Shown: positions 16,428-25,778, counted from the stretch's first letter. The stretch: 49,469 nt of DNA from an uncultured Dongia sp. (GCF_936916975.1 NZ_CAKZGO010000035.1:1-49469), one strand, 5' to 3'. Translations and numbers: made by a program. Notes: a model not told the origin generated them from the letters alone.

Positions 16428-16456
16428 GAACAAAATAGGAACATATTTTAACTGAG

Positions 16457-17182
16457 CTATCGATTAAGCCTTTCCACCAGCCGGTCACGCGCGCTGATGC
16501 GTTTTTCGGCACTGGCGACGGGGAGGAGATGGGCATGCAGGAAATGGCCGGTCAGCCGCAGGCCCTGGATGAGCGACGTCGCATCGCACACGGCATTGTC
16601 CTCGACCAGAAAGGCCGGCAGCGGCAACAGGCGCTCGGCATAGCGGCCGGCGCCGGCTTTGCTGACCGCACGCCCGGTCTTGGGCGAGACGAAGACGAGA
16701 TCCTCGGTCCCGCCAGTGACCGCACAGCGGCTGAGATCGAGGCCGAAGCCAAGGTCCGCCAGCAGCTTCAGCTCCCAGCGCAGATAGAGCCCGCCCCAAT
16801 CCGGCACCGCCGCGACCAGGCCCGCGACGAGAACCGCAAAGTCTTCATAGACGTCCTGGTGCGGTTCGCGTTCCGGCAAGGTGGCATCGATGACGCCGGC
16901 CGCCGCACTCAGCGCCGTCAACCGATCGGCATCGTCCATCAGATGCGCGGTATGCGCCTCGAGGAGTTCCGCCTGGAAATTGCCGAGCTGCTCGGAAAGC
17001 CGCGCCCGCCAGGTGAGGCTGATCGCATTGCCGGTCTCGAAGGTCGCGCGCTGCTTGCGGGCCGCACCGCCGCGCACCAGGCCCAGATGCCGGCCATGCT
17101 CCCGCGTCAAGCAGGACAGGATGATGTCGCCCTCGCCATGGCGGCGGGCAGAGAGGACAAAGGCGGTGTCGGTGAAATCCAA
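16457..17182 (-). CDS. recO: DNA repair protein RecO
   Basis: RecO loads RecA on SSB-coated DNA together with RecR and anneals single strands. The 241-residue protein opens MDFTDTAFVLSARRHGEGD, the usual OB-fold beginning, and continues with the helical domain (LRWELKLLADLGFGLDLSRC). The start codon is TTG at 17182, supported by the family N-terminus and an upstream GGGTGGGG. It lies 15 bp after era in the standard lepB-rnc-era-recO order. Confidence 0.9.
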   Translation of the reverse strand: MDFTDTAFVLSARRHGEGDIILSCLTREHGRHLGLVRGGAARKQRATFETGNAISLTWRARLSEQLGNFQAELLEAHTAHLMDDADRLTALSAAAGVIDATLPEREPHQDVYEDFAVLVAGLVAAVPDWGGLYLRWELKLLADLGFGLDLSRCAVTGGTEDLVFVSPKTGRAVSKAGAGRYAERLLPLPAFLVEDNAVCDATSLIQGLRLTGHFLHAHLLPVASAEKRISARDRLVERLNR

Positions 17183-17197
17183 GACCCCACCCGTTCC

Positions 17198-18148
17198 TCA
17201 GCTCTCGAAATCGAGGCCCATTTCGCGGTAGCGCTCGGGGTCTTCCGACCAGCTGCCGCGCACTTTGATGAACAGGAACAGGTGCACCTTGCGCTCCATC
17301 ATCTGCTCGAGTTCGCGCTGCGTTGCCTCGCGCACCGCCTTGATGCGCGCACCACCCTTGCCGATGACGATGGCCTTCTGGCCTTCCTTGGCGACGAAGA
17401 CGATCTGGGTGATCTTGACCGAGCCGTCCTTGAACTCCTCCCAGCCTTCCGTCTCGACGGTCAGCGCATAGGGTATCTCATCGTGCAACTGCCGGAAGAG
17501 ATGCTCGCGCGTCACCTCGGAAGCGAGGAAGCGCTGCGGCGCGTCGGTGATGTGATCTTCCGGATAGTGATGCGGCCCCTGCGGCATGCGGCGGCAGAGT
17601 TCCGCCACCAGATCCTCGACCCCATCGCCATTCTCGGCGGAGATCATGAAGGTGTCGGTGAACAGCTCCTCGTCCGCATTGGCCAGCGCGTTGAGATCGG
17701 CGGTCTTGGCCAGCAGCAGCTCGCGTTCCTTCACCTGGTCAATCTTGTTCAAGACCAGGACTGCCTTGCGCTTGTGCTGCTTCAGCCCCTCGATGATGCG
17801 CTTGGTGTCATCGTCGACGCCCTTGCGGCTGGCATCGACCATGAGGAGCACCTGGTCGGCATCGCCGGCGCCACTCCAGGCGGCGGCCACCATGGCGCGG
17901 TCGAGCCGGCGCTTCGGCGCAAAGATGCCCGGTGTGTCGACGAAGATCATCTGCGCCGTGCCGGCAGCACTTTCCTTCATGACGATGCCCAGCACCTTGG
18001 CGCGCGTGGTCTGCACCTTGGGGCTGACGATCGAGACCTTTTGCCCGACGACGCGGTTGACCAGCGTCGACTTGCCGGCATTGGGAGCGCCGAGAACGGC
18101 GATGAAGCCGCAGCTGGTACCAGTTTCAGCGATTGGATCGGAACTCAT
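17198..18148 (-). CDS. era: GTPase Era
   Basis: Era binds the 3' end of 16S rRNA and couples 30S maturation to growth. The 316-residue protein has the P-loop GAPNAGKSTLVNR near residue 20, DTPGIFAPKRRLD (switch II), LNKIDQVK, and the C-terminal KH domain with VIGKGGARIKAVREATQREL. Length is typical. It sits between rnc and recO in the conserved order; the region 18149-18206 between it and rnc has no gene. Confidence 0.96.
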   Translation of the reverse strand: MSSDPIAETGTSCGFIAVLGAPNAGKSTLVNRVVGQKVSIVSPKVQTTRAKVLGIVMKESAAGTAQMIFVDTPGIFAPKRRLDRAMVAAAWSGAGDADQVLLMVDASRKGVDDDTKRIIEGLKQHKRKAVLVLNKIDQVKERELLLAKTADLNALANADEELFTDTFMISAENGDGVEDLVAELCRRMPQGPHHYPEDHITDAPQRFLASEVTREHLFRQLHDEIPYALTVETEGWEEFKDGSVKITQIVFVAKEGQKAIVIGKGGARIKAVREATQRELEQMMERKVHLFLFIKVRGSWSEDPERYREMGLDFES

Positions 18149-18206
18149 AGCGAGCCTGCTTTCTAACGACGCGCCACGTTCTCATGACATATGAGTGGGC
18201 CGGCCA

Positions 18207-18977
18207 TCAGAGCGAGCCAGCCTCGACGCTATTATCTTGGACCAACATCTGTGGTCGCACCAGCGCCAGCAATTGCGTGGCGGCGGCCTGTTCTGCGGCC
18301 CGTTTCGACCGGCCGGTGCCGCAGGTCGGCGGATGTCCGTCGACCAAGGCCTCGACCTCGAAGACCGGATCATGCGGCGGGCCATCGCTGCGACGGACCG
18401 TGTAACGCGGCAGGCTCAATCCGGCCGCCTGCGCCCATTCCTGCAGCGCCGTCTTGGCATCCTGCGGTGGGTTGAGTTCGGCCGACATCATCGGACGCCA
18501 ATGCCGCTCGACGAACAACCGCGCACAATCGATCCCGCCATCAAGATAGAGCGCGCCGATGATCGCTTCGCAGGCATCGGCCAAGGTTGCCGGGTTGTCG
18601 CGCCCACCGCTTTCTTCTTCGCCCTTGGAGAGCACCAGGAAGCGACCGAAGCCCAGACCGTGCGCCACCTGTGCCAGACCGTCCTGACGGACGAGGGCGG
18701 CAAGGCGCTTGGCCAACGCCCCTTCATCCTCGCCGGGGAAGGCCGCGAACAGCATCTCGGCCACGACCAGGCCCAGCACGCGGTCGCCCAGGAATTCCAG
18801 CCGCTGGTTATCCGCCTGCTTTGCCTCGGCCGCGGCCTTGGTGCTGCGGCGGACGCGCTTGACCCGTCCGCGCCCCGTGGCGCTGGGATGGGTAATGGCC
18901 GTTTCCAGCAATTCCGGCCGTGCAAAAGCATGGCCGATGATTTCGGCTAGGTCAGCGATGGCGGCAGCCTTGGCCAC
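18207..18977 (-). CDS. rnc: Ribonuclease III
   Basis: RNase III cuts double-stranded RNA, processing rRNA precursors and regulating mRNAs. The 256-residue protein has the catalytic signature NQRLEFLGDRVLGLVVAE and the second acidic cluster DACEAIIGALYLDGG, then a double-stranded RNA-binding domain ending GTGRSKRAAEQAAATQLLAL. GTG 18977 is chosen because GGAG lies 6 bases upstream; a TTG one codon earlier is too close. An unusual basic insert of about 20 residues (GRGRVKRVRRSTKAAAEAKQ) separates THPSAT from NQRLEF. It directly follows lepB. Confidence 0.94.
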   Translation of the reverse strand: MAKAAAIADLAEIIGHAFARPELLETAITHPSATGRGRVKRVRRSTKAAAEAKQADNQRLEFLGDRVLGLVVAEMLFAAFPGEDEGALAKRLAALVRQDGLAQVAHGLGFGRFLVLSKGEEESGGRDNPATLADACEAIIGALYLDGGIDCARLFVERHWRPMMSAELNPPQDAKTALQEWAQAAGLSLPRYTVRRSDGPPHDPVFEVEALVDGHPPTCGTGRSKRAAEQAAATQLLALVRPQMLVQDNSVEAGSL

Positions 18978-18980
18978 CAA

Positions 18981-19781
18981 TTACTCCACAAAGCTGGCAA
19001 GGCGCTGCCAGCGCAGGGCCGTGACCCAGGTGATCGGGTTGGTCAGCTTCAGCGTGTTGTCATAGGACCAGAACAGGACCTTGGCCGGACCGATCAGATT
19101 TTCCGCCGGCACGAAGCCGACATTGCCCATCTGCGCCGGATCAGTGACGCGGGTGTTGGCGTCGAACTTCACCAGACCGCTGAGCACGCGGCTGTCGCTC
19201 GAACCGTCGCGGTTATCGCCCATCATGAAATAATGGCCTTCCGGCACCACGAAGATCGGCGTGTTGTCGAGATCGCCCTGGTCGCCACGCGTCTCGATCA
19301 CGCGGTGGCTGACGCCGCCCGGCAGCGTCTCGATATATTGCGGCGAGGCAATGCCGCCATTGTCCAGATTGACGAAATCCTCGATGCGCTGGCGCTTCAC
19401 CGGCTCGCCGTTGATGTAAAGCAGGCCTTCACGCACCTGCACCGTGTCACCGGGCAGGCCAATCAGGCGCTTGATGAAATCGGTCTGCGGCTCGCCGGGC
19501 GGGCGGAACACGATGACATCGCCGCGCTCCGGCTTGTCCTCCCAGATGCGCCCCTTGACCGGCACGATGCCCCAGGGGAACGAATACTTGCTGTAGCCAT
19601 AGGCCGTCTTCGAGACGAACAGGTAATCGCCGACCAGCAATGTCGGGATCATCGAGCCCGACGGGATGCTGAAGGGTTCATAGGCAAAGGTGCGAATGAC
19701 CACGGCGATGACCGCGGCCCACACAATGGTCTTCACGGTCTCAGCGATCTGGCTGGGCTCGGTGTCTGTCTTGCGCGCCAT
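18981..19781 (-). CDS. lepB: Signal peptidase I
   Basis: This inner-membrane Ser-Lys protease removes signal peptides from exported proteins. The 266-residue form has one N-terminal membrane segment (about 17-33), the catalytic serine at about 43 in IPSGSMIPTLLVGDYL, and the catalytic lysine at about 104 in DFIKRLIGLPGD. Box D/E MGDNRDGSSDSR is present. It is slightly longer than average because of the extended beta-domain common in this class. The neighbouring bufA, lytic transglycosylase and metallopeptidase are plausible substrates as any exported proteins are. Confidence 0.95.
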   Translation of the reverse strand: MARKTDTEPSQIAETVKTIVWAAVIAVVIRTFAYEPFSIPSGSMIPTLLVGDYLFVSKTAYGYSKYSFPWGIVPVKGRIWEDKPERGDVIVFRPPGEPQTDFIKRLIGLPGDTVQVREGLLYINGEPVKRQRIEDFVNLDNGGIASPQYIETLPGGVSHRVIETRGDQGDLDNTPIFVVPEGHYFMMGDNRDGSSDSRVLSGLVKFDANTRVTDPAQMGNVGFVPAENLIGPAKVLFWSYDNTLKLTNPITWVTALRWQRLASFVE

Positions 19782-19964
19782 GGTGGGTATAACGGCCTTT
19801 GGAGATTGAAAAAGCGGTCATGGAACAGCACGCCGTTGCGGCGTGCCGTTGCGGCCGGATCAAGCCAGCCACACCCCCTAAAGTCAAGGCTTTCAGACCT
19901 GTTTTGCGCCCCGGCGCGGCGATTTTTCCAAGCTTTTCCGCTGGTTTAGGCAGTGGGGCCGGTT

Positions 19965-20366
19965 TTACGGGGCCGGATTGGCCGAAATGATGACGATCGC
20001 CTGGGCGAGCGGGAAATCATCGGTGATGGTGAGGTCGATCTGCACCACCATGCCCGGCGGCGTGATCTCCTGCAGGCGCTTGAGGGCCCCATTGGTCAGC
20101 TTCAGGGTGGGCTTGCCGCTCGGCAGATTGACCACCCCCATATCCTTCATGAAGACCTGGTCGCGGAAACCGGTGCCCAGTGCCTTCGAACAGGCCTCCT
20201 TGGCGGCGAAACGCTTGGCATAGGAAGCTGCGCGCTGGGCGCGGCGATCGGACTTCTTCTGCTCGACCTCCGTAAAGACGCGCTGGATGAACCGGTCGCC
20301 GAAGCGCTCGATCGATTTTTCGATGCGCCGGATGTCGATAAGGTCGTTGCCGATGCCGAGAATCAT
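19965..20366 (-). CDS. acpS: Holo-[acyl-carrier-protein] synthase
   Basis: AcpS transfers 4'-phosphopantetheine from CoA to apo-ACP, switching on fatty acid synthesis. The 133-residue product opens [20 protein letters not shown] with metal-binding Asp8, and carries [14 protein letters not shown] with Glu57. It lies 5 bp downstream of rsh. In many relatives pdxJ precedes acpS; that gene is absent here. The 183 bp between acpS and lepB show no gene. Confidence 0.95.
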   Translation of the reverse strand: MILGIGNDLIDIRRIEKSIERFGDRFIQRVFTEVEQKKSDRRAQRAASYAKRFAAKEACSKALGTGFRDQVFMKDMGVVNLPSGKPTLKLTNGALKRLQEITPPGMVVQIDLTITDDFPLAQAIVIISANPAP

Positions 20367-20371
20367 GGTCG

Positions 20372-22513
20372 TTATCCGCGGGCCCGGTCGACCGAGTTGA
20401 CCGAGGGTGTCGCGCGCAGGGCGGCGATGATGTTGGAAAGGTGCTTCAGATCCTTCACCTCGACATCGACGATGATCTCGAAGAAATCGATCGAGCGGTT
20501 GACGATCTTCAGGTTCGAAATGTTACCGCTGTTCTTGCCGATGACGGTGGTAAGCGACCCCAGGCTGCCCGGTTGATTGGCGATCACCACGTCAAGACGC
20601 CCGGTATGCTGCTCGATCGTGTTCTTGTCCTGGTCCCAGGCGACATCGAGCCAGCGCTCCGGCGTGTCGGCGAAGCTTTCCAGCGTCTCGCAATCAATCG
20701 TGTGGATCGTGACACCCTTGCCTGTGGTGACGATGCCGACGATGCGGTCGCCGGGCAGCGGATGGCAGCAGCCGGCAAAATGCATCGCCATGCCGGGGAT
20801 AAGACCACGGATCGGGATCGCGTGACCGCCCTTGGCCTTCTTCGGATCGCGCTTCAATGGCACGATCTTGTCGTTCGGCACCTGCGTCTTGTTGCCGGGG
20901 AAGACGGCATTGACCACTTCGCGCGAACCGATGATGCCTTCGCCGACCTGGGTGATCAGATCCTCGATCTCCTCGGCCTTGAATTTCTTGAGGACGCCGT
21001 CGATCGCCTTCTCGGTGTATTCATAGCCGGCATGGGCGAATTCCTTGTGCAGCATCGCCCGGCCGAGTTCCAGATATTGCGCGCGCTGCTGCGTGCGGAT
21101 GAAGCGGCGGATACACGCGCGCGCCTTGCCGGTGACGACGAAGCGCTCCCAGGCCGGCGACGGCGTCTGCGCCTTCGAATTCACGATGGCGACCTGATCG
21201 CCATTCTGCAATTCGGTGCGCAGCGGCATGATGCGGCCGTTGATCTTGGCACCCACACAGGTATCGCCCACCTCGGAATGGACGGCATAGGCGAAATCGA
21301 CCGGGGTCGCCCCGCGCGGCAGAGCGATGAGATCGCCCTTCGGGGTGAAGCAGAACACCTGGTCCTGGAACATTTCCAGCTTGGTGTGTTCGAGGAATTC
21401 TTCCGGCCCCGAAGCGTGTTCCAGAATGTCGAGCAGTTCGCGCAGCCAGCGATATTGGCGGCCGTCGATCTTGGTCGACCCCTGCTTGTAGCCCCAATGC
21501 GCCGCCACACCCATTTCGGCGATTTCATGCATGTTGTCGGTGCGGATCTGCACCTCGATGCGCATGCGCTGCGGGCCGATGATGCCGGTGTGGAGCGATT
21601 GGTAATTGTTGGGCTTGGGCGTCGAGATGTAATCCTTGAACCGCCCCGGGATCATCGAATATTTGCCATGGAGTGCCCCCAGCGCCTGATAGCACTGGCC
21701 GATATCCTTCACCATGATGCGGAACGCCATGATGTCCGAGAGCTGCTCGAACTCCATGCGCTTCTTCTGCATCTTGCGCCAGATCGAATAGGGCGTCTTC
21801 TCGCGGCCCGACACGTCGGCCACCAGATCCGCTTCCTTCATCGTCTTCTGCAACTCGGTGATGATCTTGGCGCAGATGTCCGCACCCTGCTCGCGCAGGT
21901 AAGACAGGCGCTGGATGATCGAGTTATAGGCGTCGGCATTGAGTTCCGCGAAGGCGAGGTTCTCCAGCTCGTCCTTCAGCTGATGCATGCCCATGCGCTC
22001 GGCCAAGGGCGCATAGATATCCATCGTTTCGGCGGCGATGCGCCGGCGCTTATCCGCACTCTTGATGAAATGCAGCGTCTGCATGTTGTGGAGACGATCC
22101 GCGAGCTTGACCAGCAGCACGCGGATGTCGTTCGACATCGCGAGCACCAGCTTGCGGAAATTCTCGGCATGCTTGGTGTTGTCGGATTGCAGTTCGAGGC
22201 GCGAGAGTTTGGTGACGCCGTCGACCAGCTGCGCCACTTCCGCGCCGAACATCGCCTGGACCTGTTCCAGGGTCGCGTCGGTATCCTCGACCGTGTCGTG
22301 GAGGAGGCCTGTCGCGATCGAAGCGGAATCGAGCTTGAGGCGTGTCAGAATCTCGGCAACACCGAGCGGATGCGAGAAATAGGGATCGCCCGAGGCACGC
22401 GCCTGGCTGCCATGGGCCTTCATGGAAAAAACATAGGCGCGGTTGAGGAGGTCCTCATCCGCGCCCGGATCGTAAGATTTCACCCGCTCGACCAGTTCGA
22501 ATTGCCGGATCAT
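20372..22513 (-). CDS. rsh: Bifunctional (p)ppGpp synthetase/hydrolase (RelA/SpoT family)
   Basis: This enzyme makes and degrades the stringent-response alarmone (p)ppGpp. The 713-residue protein has an intact HD hydrolase domain ([10 protein letters not shown]; His72-Asp73 in [13 protein letters not shown]), a synthetase domain with the RFKD motif of bifunctional enzymes ([20 protein letters not shown]), a TGS domain ([20 protein letters not shown]), and a C-terminal ACT domain. Both activities therefore look functional, as is usual for the single alphaproteobacterial Rsh. It follows rpoZ by about 110 bp. Confidence 0.95.
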   Translation of the reverse strand: MIRQFELVERVKSYDPGADEDLLNRAYVFSMKAHGSQARASGDPYFSHPLGVAEILTRLKLDSASIATGLLHDTVEDTDATLEQVQAMFGAEVAQLVDGVTKLSRLELQSDNTKHAENFRKLVLAMSNDIRVLLVKLADRLHNMQTLHFIKSADKRRRIAAETMDIYAPLAERMGMHQLKDELENLAFAELNADAYNSIIQRLSYLREQGADICAKIITELQKTMKEADLVADVSGREKTPYSIWRKMQKKRMEFEQLSDIMAFRIMVKDIGQCYQALGALHGKYSMIPGRFKDYISTPKPNNYQSLHTGIIGPQRMRIEVQIRTDNMHEIAEMGVAAHWGYKQGSTKIDGRQYRWLRELLDILEHASGPEEFLEHTKLEMFQDQVFCFTPKGDLIALPRGATPVDFAYAVHSEVGDTCVGAKINGRIMPLRTELQNGDQVAIVNSKAQTPSPAWERFVVTGKARACIRRFIRTQQRAQYLELGRAMLHKEFAHAGYEYTEKAIDGVLKKFKAEEIEDLITQVGEGIIGSREVVNAVFPGNKTQVPNDKIVPLKRDPKKAKGGHAIPIRGLIPGMAMHFAGCCHPLPGDRIVGIVTTGKGVTIHTIDCETLESFADTPERWLDVAWDQDKNTIEQHTGRLDVVIANQPGSLGSLTTVIGKNSGNISNLKIVNRSIDFFEIIVDVEVKDLKHLSNIIAALRATPSVNSVDRARG

Positions 22514-22624
22514 GCGGTCCTCAACTTAGCCCGCACCGCAATCCTGGCGCCGCTAGCTGCAATCGGGTGAAACCAATCCTTTCCGTATTTCAGGAAATAA
22601 GCGGCCGACGGAAGCGGCCACCCA

Positions 22625-23014
22625 TCACTTGCCGTCATCGGCCTCCGCGGCATCTTCAAACTCGCCATCGATGGTCAGATCGGCTTCTTCGGCTTCATCG
22701 TCGGAAATCTGCGCCTGCTGCATTTCCGCGAGCAGATCGCCGGCACCGGTACCAAAGCCCGTGCCCTCTTCTTCCGGCTCATCGTTCTCGACATGCTTCT
22801 GCAGGCCGGTGATGAGGTTGTCGGTGAGGGCGGCCAGCACCACGGTCTCGTCCGCGATTTCGCGCAGCGCCACGACCGGATTTTTGTCATTGTCGCGATC
22901 AATGGTGATCTGCGCACCGGCAGCGACTTCGCGCGCCCGCTGTGCGGCCAGCATGACCAGCTCAAAACGGTTGGGGATCTTGTCTACGCAATCTTCGACT
23001 GTTACGCGCGCCAT
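22625..23014 (-). CDS. rpoZ: RNA polymerase omega subunit
   Basis: Omega helps fold and retain beta-prime in RNA polymerase and contributes to the ppGpp site. The 129-residue protein opens [20 protein letters not shown] and contains [20 protein letters not shown]. The acidic C-terminal tail (EDEEAEE-like) is longer than in E. coli, typical for alphaproteobacteria. Its position directly before rsh is conserved and functionally fitting. Confidence 0.95.
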   Translation of the reverse strand: MARVTVEDCVDKIPNRFELVMLAAQRAREVAAGAQITIDRDNDKNPVVALREIADETVVLAALTDNLITGLQKHVENDEPEEEGTGFGTGAGDLLAEMQQAQISDDEAEEADLTIDGEFEDAAEADDGK

Positions 23015-23049
23015 TTTCGATAGTCTCCAGGAATTCGCCTAATTGCCTG

Positions 23050-23078
23050 AACTTACTCTATTGATTTTCAGGGTTCAA
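23050..23078 (-). promoter_or_regulatory. Candidate promoter upstream of rpoZ
   Basis: On the minus strand TTGAAC (23078-23073), 17 bp, TAAGTT (23055-23050), about 35 bp before the rpoZ start. The spacing is ideal, the -10 imperfect. It would drive rpoZ-rsh and possibly the genes beyond. Confidence 0.4.
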
Positions 23079-23161
23079 GCCGCGGGGCACCCATGGGCCA
23101 GGGCAGCCACTATGCCGCAGGCGCATGGCGCGCGGGCTCCCGCATAATCGCCCCAAGAGCC

Positions 23162-23704
23162 TCAAAGCAAACGGATTTCCTGATCCGGCGGCAGGACTGC
23201 GATGAGCTCGCCCACACTCTGGCCACTGATCGGATGGCGCCAATCAGGGGCGATCGCCTGCAACGGCAGCAGGACAAAGGCCCGCACGTCCATCCGGGGA
23301 TGCGGCAGCAAGGGCGGATTCGGGCCGGTATTGACCACCGCGCCATAGGCGATGATGTCGAGATCGAGCGGGCGCGGGGCATTGGCGACCGAACGCACCC
23401 GGCCGCTTTTGGCTTCCAGACCCTGCAGCACGGAGAGGAGGGCGCCTGGGTCCAGCGCCGTCGCCACCTCGACGACGCCGTTCACATACCAGGGCTGATC
23501 GTCGGCCCGTGGCACCGGCGCCGATTCGTACCAGGGCGAGCGGCGCAAGATGCTGATCCCGACAGCGGCGATATCCGTGAGCGCCAGCTCCAGCGTCGCC
23601 ACCGGATCGCCCGCCTCACTCGGCAGATTGGCGCCGAGGCCGAGATAGATTTTCGGATGGGGTATATCTCGCTCCACGCGCTTTATCCGACTCTTTTGCC
23701 GCAT
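23162..23704 (-). CDS. folK: 2-amino-4-hydroxy-6-hydroxymethyldihydropteridine diphosphokinase
   Basis: FolK transfers pyrophosphate from ATP to hydroxymethyldihydropterin in folate synthesis. The 180-residue protein shows YLGLGANLPSEAGDP, SPWYESAPV, QPWYVNGVVEVATAL and the signature RPLDLDIIAYG followed by PHPRMDVRAFVLLPL. It starts at ATG 23704 and diverges from the NYN gene across a 137-bp region. Standing alone without folP/folB is common in this group. Confidence 0.93.
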   Translation of the reverse strand: MRQKSRIKRVERDIPHPKIYLGLGANLPSEAGDPVATLELALTDIAAVGISILRRSPWYESAPVPRADDQPWYVNGVVEVATALDPGALLSVLQGLEAKSGRVRSVANAPRPLDLDIIAYGAVVNTGPNPPLLPHPRMDVRAFVLLPLQAIAPDWRHPISGQSVGELIAVLPPDQEIRLL

Positions 23705-23774
23705 CTCGGCAGTGTTTCTTTACATCTTGCTTGGGCCCGCCCATCGGCACTAAGGTCCGCAACAGATGGTTCTG

Positions 23775-23791
23775 ACGTCTTATTTAGACGT
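23775..23791. promoter_or_regulatory. Inverted repeat in the folK/NYN divergent region
   Basis: ACGTCT and AGACGT are separated by TATTT, giving a 6-bp perfect dyad midway between the divergent folK and NYN genes. It could be an operator for one or both. No clearly spaced sigma70 promoter is visible for either gene. Confidence 0.3.
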
Positions 23792-23841
23792 GCGCTTGAT
23801 TTTACGACATAGCTTTCAGTCATATTGCCGACGAGGATATC

Positions 23842-24459
23842 ATGGCCCTTCGCTTCTACGCCCAGGAACGGGTTGGTCTGTTTATCGATGGTGCCAATCT
23901 GCATGCCGCCGCCCGCGCCCTTGGCTTCGACATCGATTACAAGCGCCTCCTGAAGCATTTCCAGGAACAATGCCGCCTGATCCGGGCCTTCTATTACACC
24001 GCCTTGGTCGAAGACCAGGAGTATTCGCCCCTGCGCCCGCTGGTCGATTGGCTCGATTATAACGGCTTCACCATGGTGACCAAGCCGACCAAGGAATTCA
24101 CCGACGCCATGGGGCGCCGCAAGATCAAGGGCAATATGGATATCGAGCTCGCCATCGATGTCCTCGAAATGTCGGCCCATCTCGATCACGTCGTGCTGTT
24201 CTCGGGCGACGGTGATTTCCGCCGCCTGGTCGAAGCCGTGCAGCGCCGCGGCGTGCGTGTCTCGGTGGTCTCTACCGTGCGGTCCAACCCGCCGATGGTG
24301 GCCGATGAATTGCGCCGCCAAGCCGACATGTTCGTCGAACTTGAAGACTTGGCCTCGATCGTCGCCCGCGCCCACAACCCGCGCAGCACTGCGCCACGCG
24401 AGGCCGCCAAGGAACAGCCGGCCCGCGAGACGCCGGAAGACGCGCCGAGCAACAGCTAA
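23842..24459 (+). CDS. NYN-domain ribonuclease-like protein (LabA/DUF88 family)
   Basis: A 205-residue PIN-like NYN nuclease. The metal-binding aspartates are visible in GLFIDGANLHAAA, in GNMDIELAIDVLEM and in VVLFSGDGDFRRLVEA. The C-terminal 30 residues are Pro/Glu/Ala-rich and probably disordered. Family members cleave or process RNA, but the physiological substrate here is unknown. It is followed after 12 bp by the uracil-DNA glycosylase gene on the same strand, a likely operon. Confidence 0.87.
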   Translation: MALRFYAQERVGLFIDGANLHAAARALGFDIDYKRLLKHFQEQCRLIRAFYYTALVEDQEYSPLRPLVDWLDYNGFTMVTKPTKEFTDAMGRRKIKGNMDIELAIDVLEMSAHLDHVVLFSGDGDFRRLVEAVQRRGVRVSVVSTVRSNPPMVADELRRQADMFVELEDLASIVARAHNPRSTAPREAAKEQPARETPEDAPSNS

Positions 24460-24471
24460 AAGCCAACCACA

Positions 24472-25116
24472 ATGCCCGCCAGTTCCACAGCCGCGCCAGC
24501 ACCCGACTGTCCGCTGTGCCCGCGCCTCGCCGATTTTCGCGCCGACAACCAGCGCAAGCTGCCGGATTACTTCAACGCCCCGGTGCCGGCCTTCGGCGCC
24601 GCGAAACCGAAATTCCTGATCATCGGCCTGGCGCCTGGATTGCACGGCGCCAATCGCACGGGCCGGCCCTTCACCGGCGATTGGGCGGGCGATCTGCTGT
24701 TCGCGACATTGCTTGAACTTGGCCTTGCCGAAGGCGTTTATGACGAACGGCCCGACGATGGCCTGACATTGAAAGGCTGCCGCATCGTCAACGGCGTCCG
24801 CTGCGTGCCGCCGCAGAACAAGCCGACGCCGGCCGAAATCAAGACCTGCAACATGTTCCTGAAAGCTGAGCTCGCCGCCTCACCCGCCCGCTGCTATCTG
24901 GCGCTCGGCTCCATCGCCCATGACGCATCCCTGATGGCCTTGGGCGAAAAGCGCAGCGCCTTCAAATTCGGCCACAACCGCCGACATAACTTGAGCGATG
25001 GCCGCATCCTCATCGATAGCTATCACTGCTCGCGCTACAACACGAACACCGGCGTGCTGACGCCGAAGATGTTCCGTGAAGCGATGGCGCATGTGAAGGC
25101 GGCAGCGGGACTGTAA
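24472..25116 (+). CDS. Uracil-DNA glycosylase, family 5 (UDGb)-like, iron-sulfur type
   Basis: A 214-residue enzyme that would remove uracil from DNA. Four cysteines for a 4Fe-4S cluster are in CPLCPRL, NGVRCVPPQ and IKTCNMFL. Motif 1 is GLAPGLHGANRTGRPFTGDW, which fits family 5 rather than family 4 (GEAPG), and motif 2 is SYHCSRYNTNTG. Start ATG 24472 lies 12 bp after the NYN stop with no strong ribosome-binding site, suggesting coupling. Substrate range (uracil, hypoxanthine) is not predictable from sequence. Confidence 0.87.
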   Translation: MPASSTAAPAPDCPLCPRLADFRADNQRKLPDYFNAPVPAFGAAKPKFLIIGLAPGLHGANRTGRPFTGDWAGDLLFATLLELGLAEGVYDERPDDGLTLKGCRIVNGVRCVPPQNKPTPAEIKTCNMFLKAELAASPARCYLALGSIAHDASLMALGEKRSAFKFGHNRRHNLSDGRILIDSYHCSRYNTNTGVLTPKMFREAMAHVKAAAGL

Positions 25117-25118
25117 CG

Positions 25119-25157
25119 CCCCCTCACCCCAACCCCTCTCCCGCGAGGGGAGAGGGG
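25119..25157. repeat. Dispersed C-rich palindromic repeat, copy 1
   Basis: A CCCCCTCACCCC arm leads into a perfect 10-bp hairpin (CCCCTCTCCC 25133-25142, loop of 5, GGGAGAGGGG 25148-25157) followed by CTTTTG. This element type is common between genes in many proteobacteria. Located 3 bp after the glycosylase stop codon, it may act as its terminator on the plus strand. Confidence 0.75.
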
Positions 25158-25220
25158 CTTTTGCCACGCGCTCTCATTCAGATCGTATTGCTTGGCCAAA
25201 TATTGCCGGCAAGCCTCATT

Positions 25221-25257
25221 CCCTCTCCCCTTGCGGGAGAGGGTCAGGGTGAGGGGG
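25221..25257. repeat. Dispersed C-rich palindromic repeat, copy 2 (inverted)
   Basis: An inverted copy of the repeat at 25119-25157: hairpin CCCTCTCCC (25221-25229) with GGGAGAGGG (25235-25243), then TCAGGGTGAGGGGG. The pair lies tail-to-tail between the convergent glycosylase and smpB genes. Confidence 0.75.
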
Positions 25258-25292
25258 TTGTCAGAGCAAGCTCGGCGAGCGACGACTAAACC

Positions 25293-25769
25293 TCAATCCC
25301 CGCCGCGGTTCCGGAGCATGCGGCCCTGGTCGCGTTTCCAGTCGCGGTCCTTGATCGCAGCACGCTTGTCGACCTGGCGGCGGCCCTTGGCGATGCCGAG
25401 ATTGCATTTGGCGCGGCCGCGTTCGTTGAAATAGATCGAGAGCGGCACCACCGTGACACCATCGCGCTGCGTGGCGTTCACCAGCTTCACGACTTCTTTT
25501 TTTTTCAGCAGCAATTTCCTGGGTCGGCCAGGCTCATGGTTGAAGCGGTTGGCCGCCTCATATTCCGGGAAATGCGCGTTGATCAGCCAGAACTCGCCGT
25601 CGCGCTCCGCGGCAAAGGCCTCGGCGATGCTGCAGCGGCCAAGGCGCAGGGACTTCACCTCGGAACCCATCAAGGCGATGCCTGCCTCGATCTCACCGTT
25701 GATCGAATAATCGTGGCGCGCCTTGCGGTTCTGCGCCGCGAATTTGTTGGTCGAAATATCCCGCGCCAT
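25293..25769 (-). CDS. smpB: SsrA-binding protein SmpB
   Basis: SmpB binds tmRNA and brings it to stalled ribosomes. The 158-residue protein contains [39 protein letters not shown], the Ser/Arg-rich contacts near [15 protein letters not shown], and the basic C-terminal tail ([20 protein letters not shown]). It lies 9 bp downstream of dapA. The tmRNA gene ssrA is not recognised in this window. Confidence 0.96.
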   Translation of the reverse strand: MARDISTNKFAAQNRKARHDYSINGEIEAGIALMGSEVKSLRLGRCSIAEAFAAERDGEFWLINAHFPEYEAANRFNHEPGRPRKLLLKKKEVVKLVNATQRDGVTVVPLSIYFNERGRAKCNLGIAKGRRQVDKRAAIKDRDWKRDQGRMLRNRGGD

Positions 25770-25778
25770 GATGAACTG

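Noticed and set aside
16529-18166. Plus-strand frame of 545 codons opposite recO and era
   Set aside because: Covers two conserved genes on the other strand; composition is that of a shadow frame.
20441-22570. Long plus-strand open frame (709 codons) opposite rsh
   Set aside because: It is antisense to an unmistakable RelA/SpoT gene; the translation is low-complexity His/Arg/Ala-rich, as expected from high-GC antisense reading.
25119-25257. CRISPR-like repeat pair
   Set aside because: Only two copies, inverted, with no spacer array or cas genes; they are dispersed palindromes.
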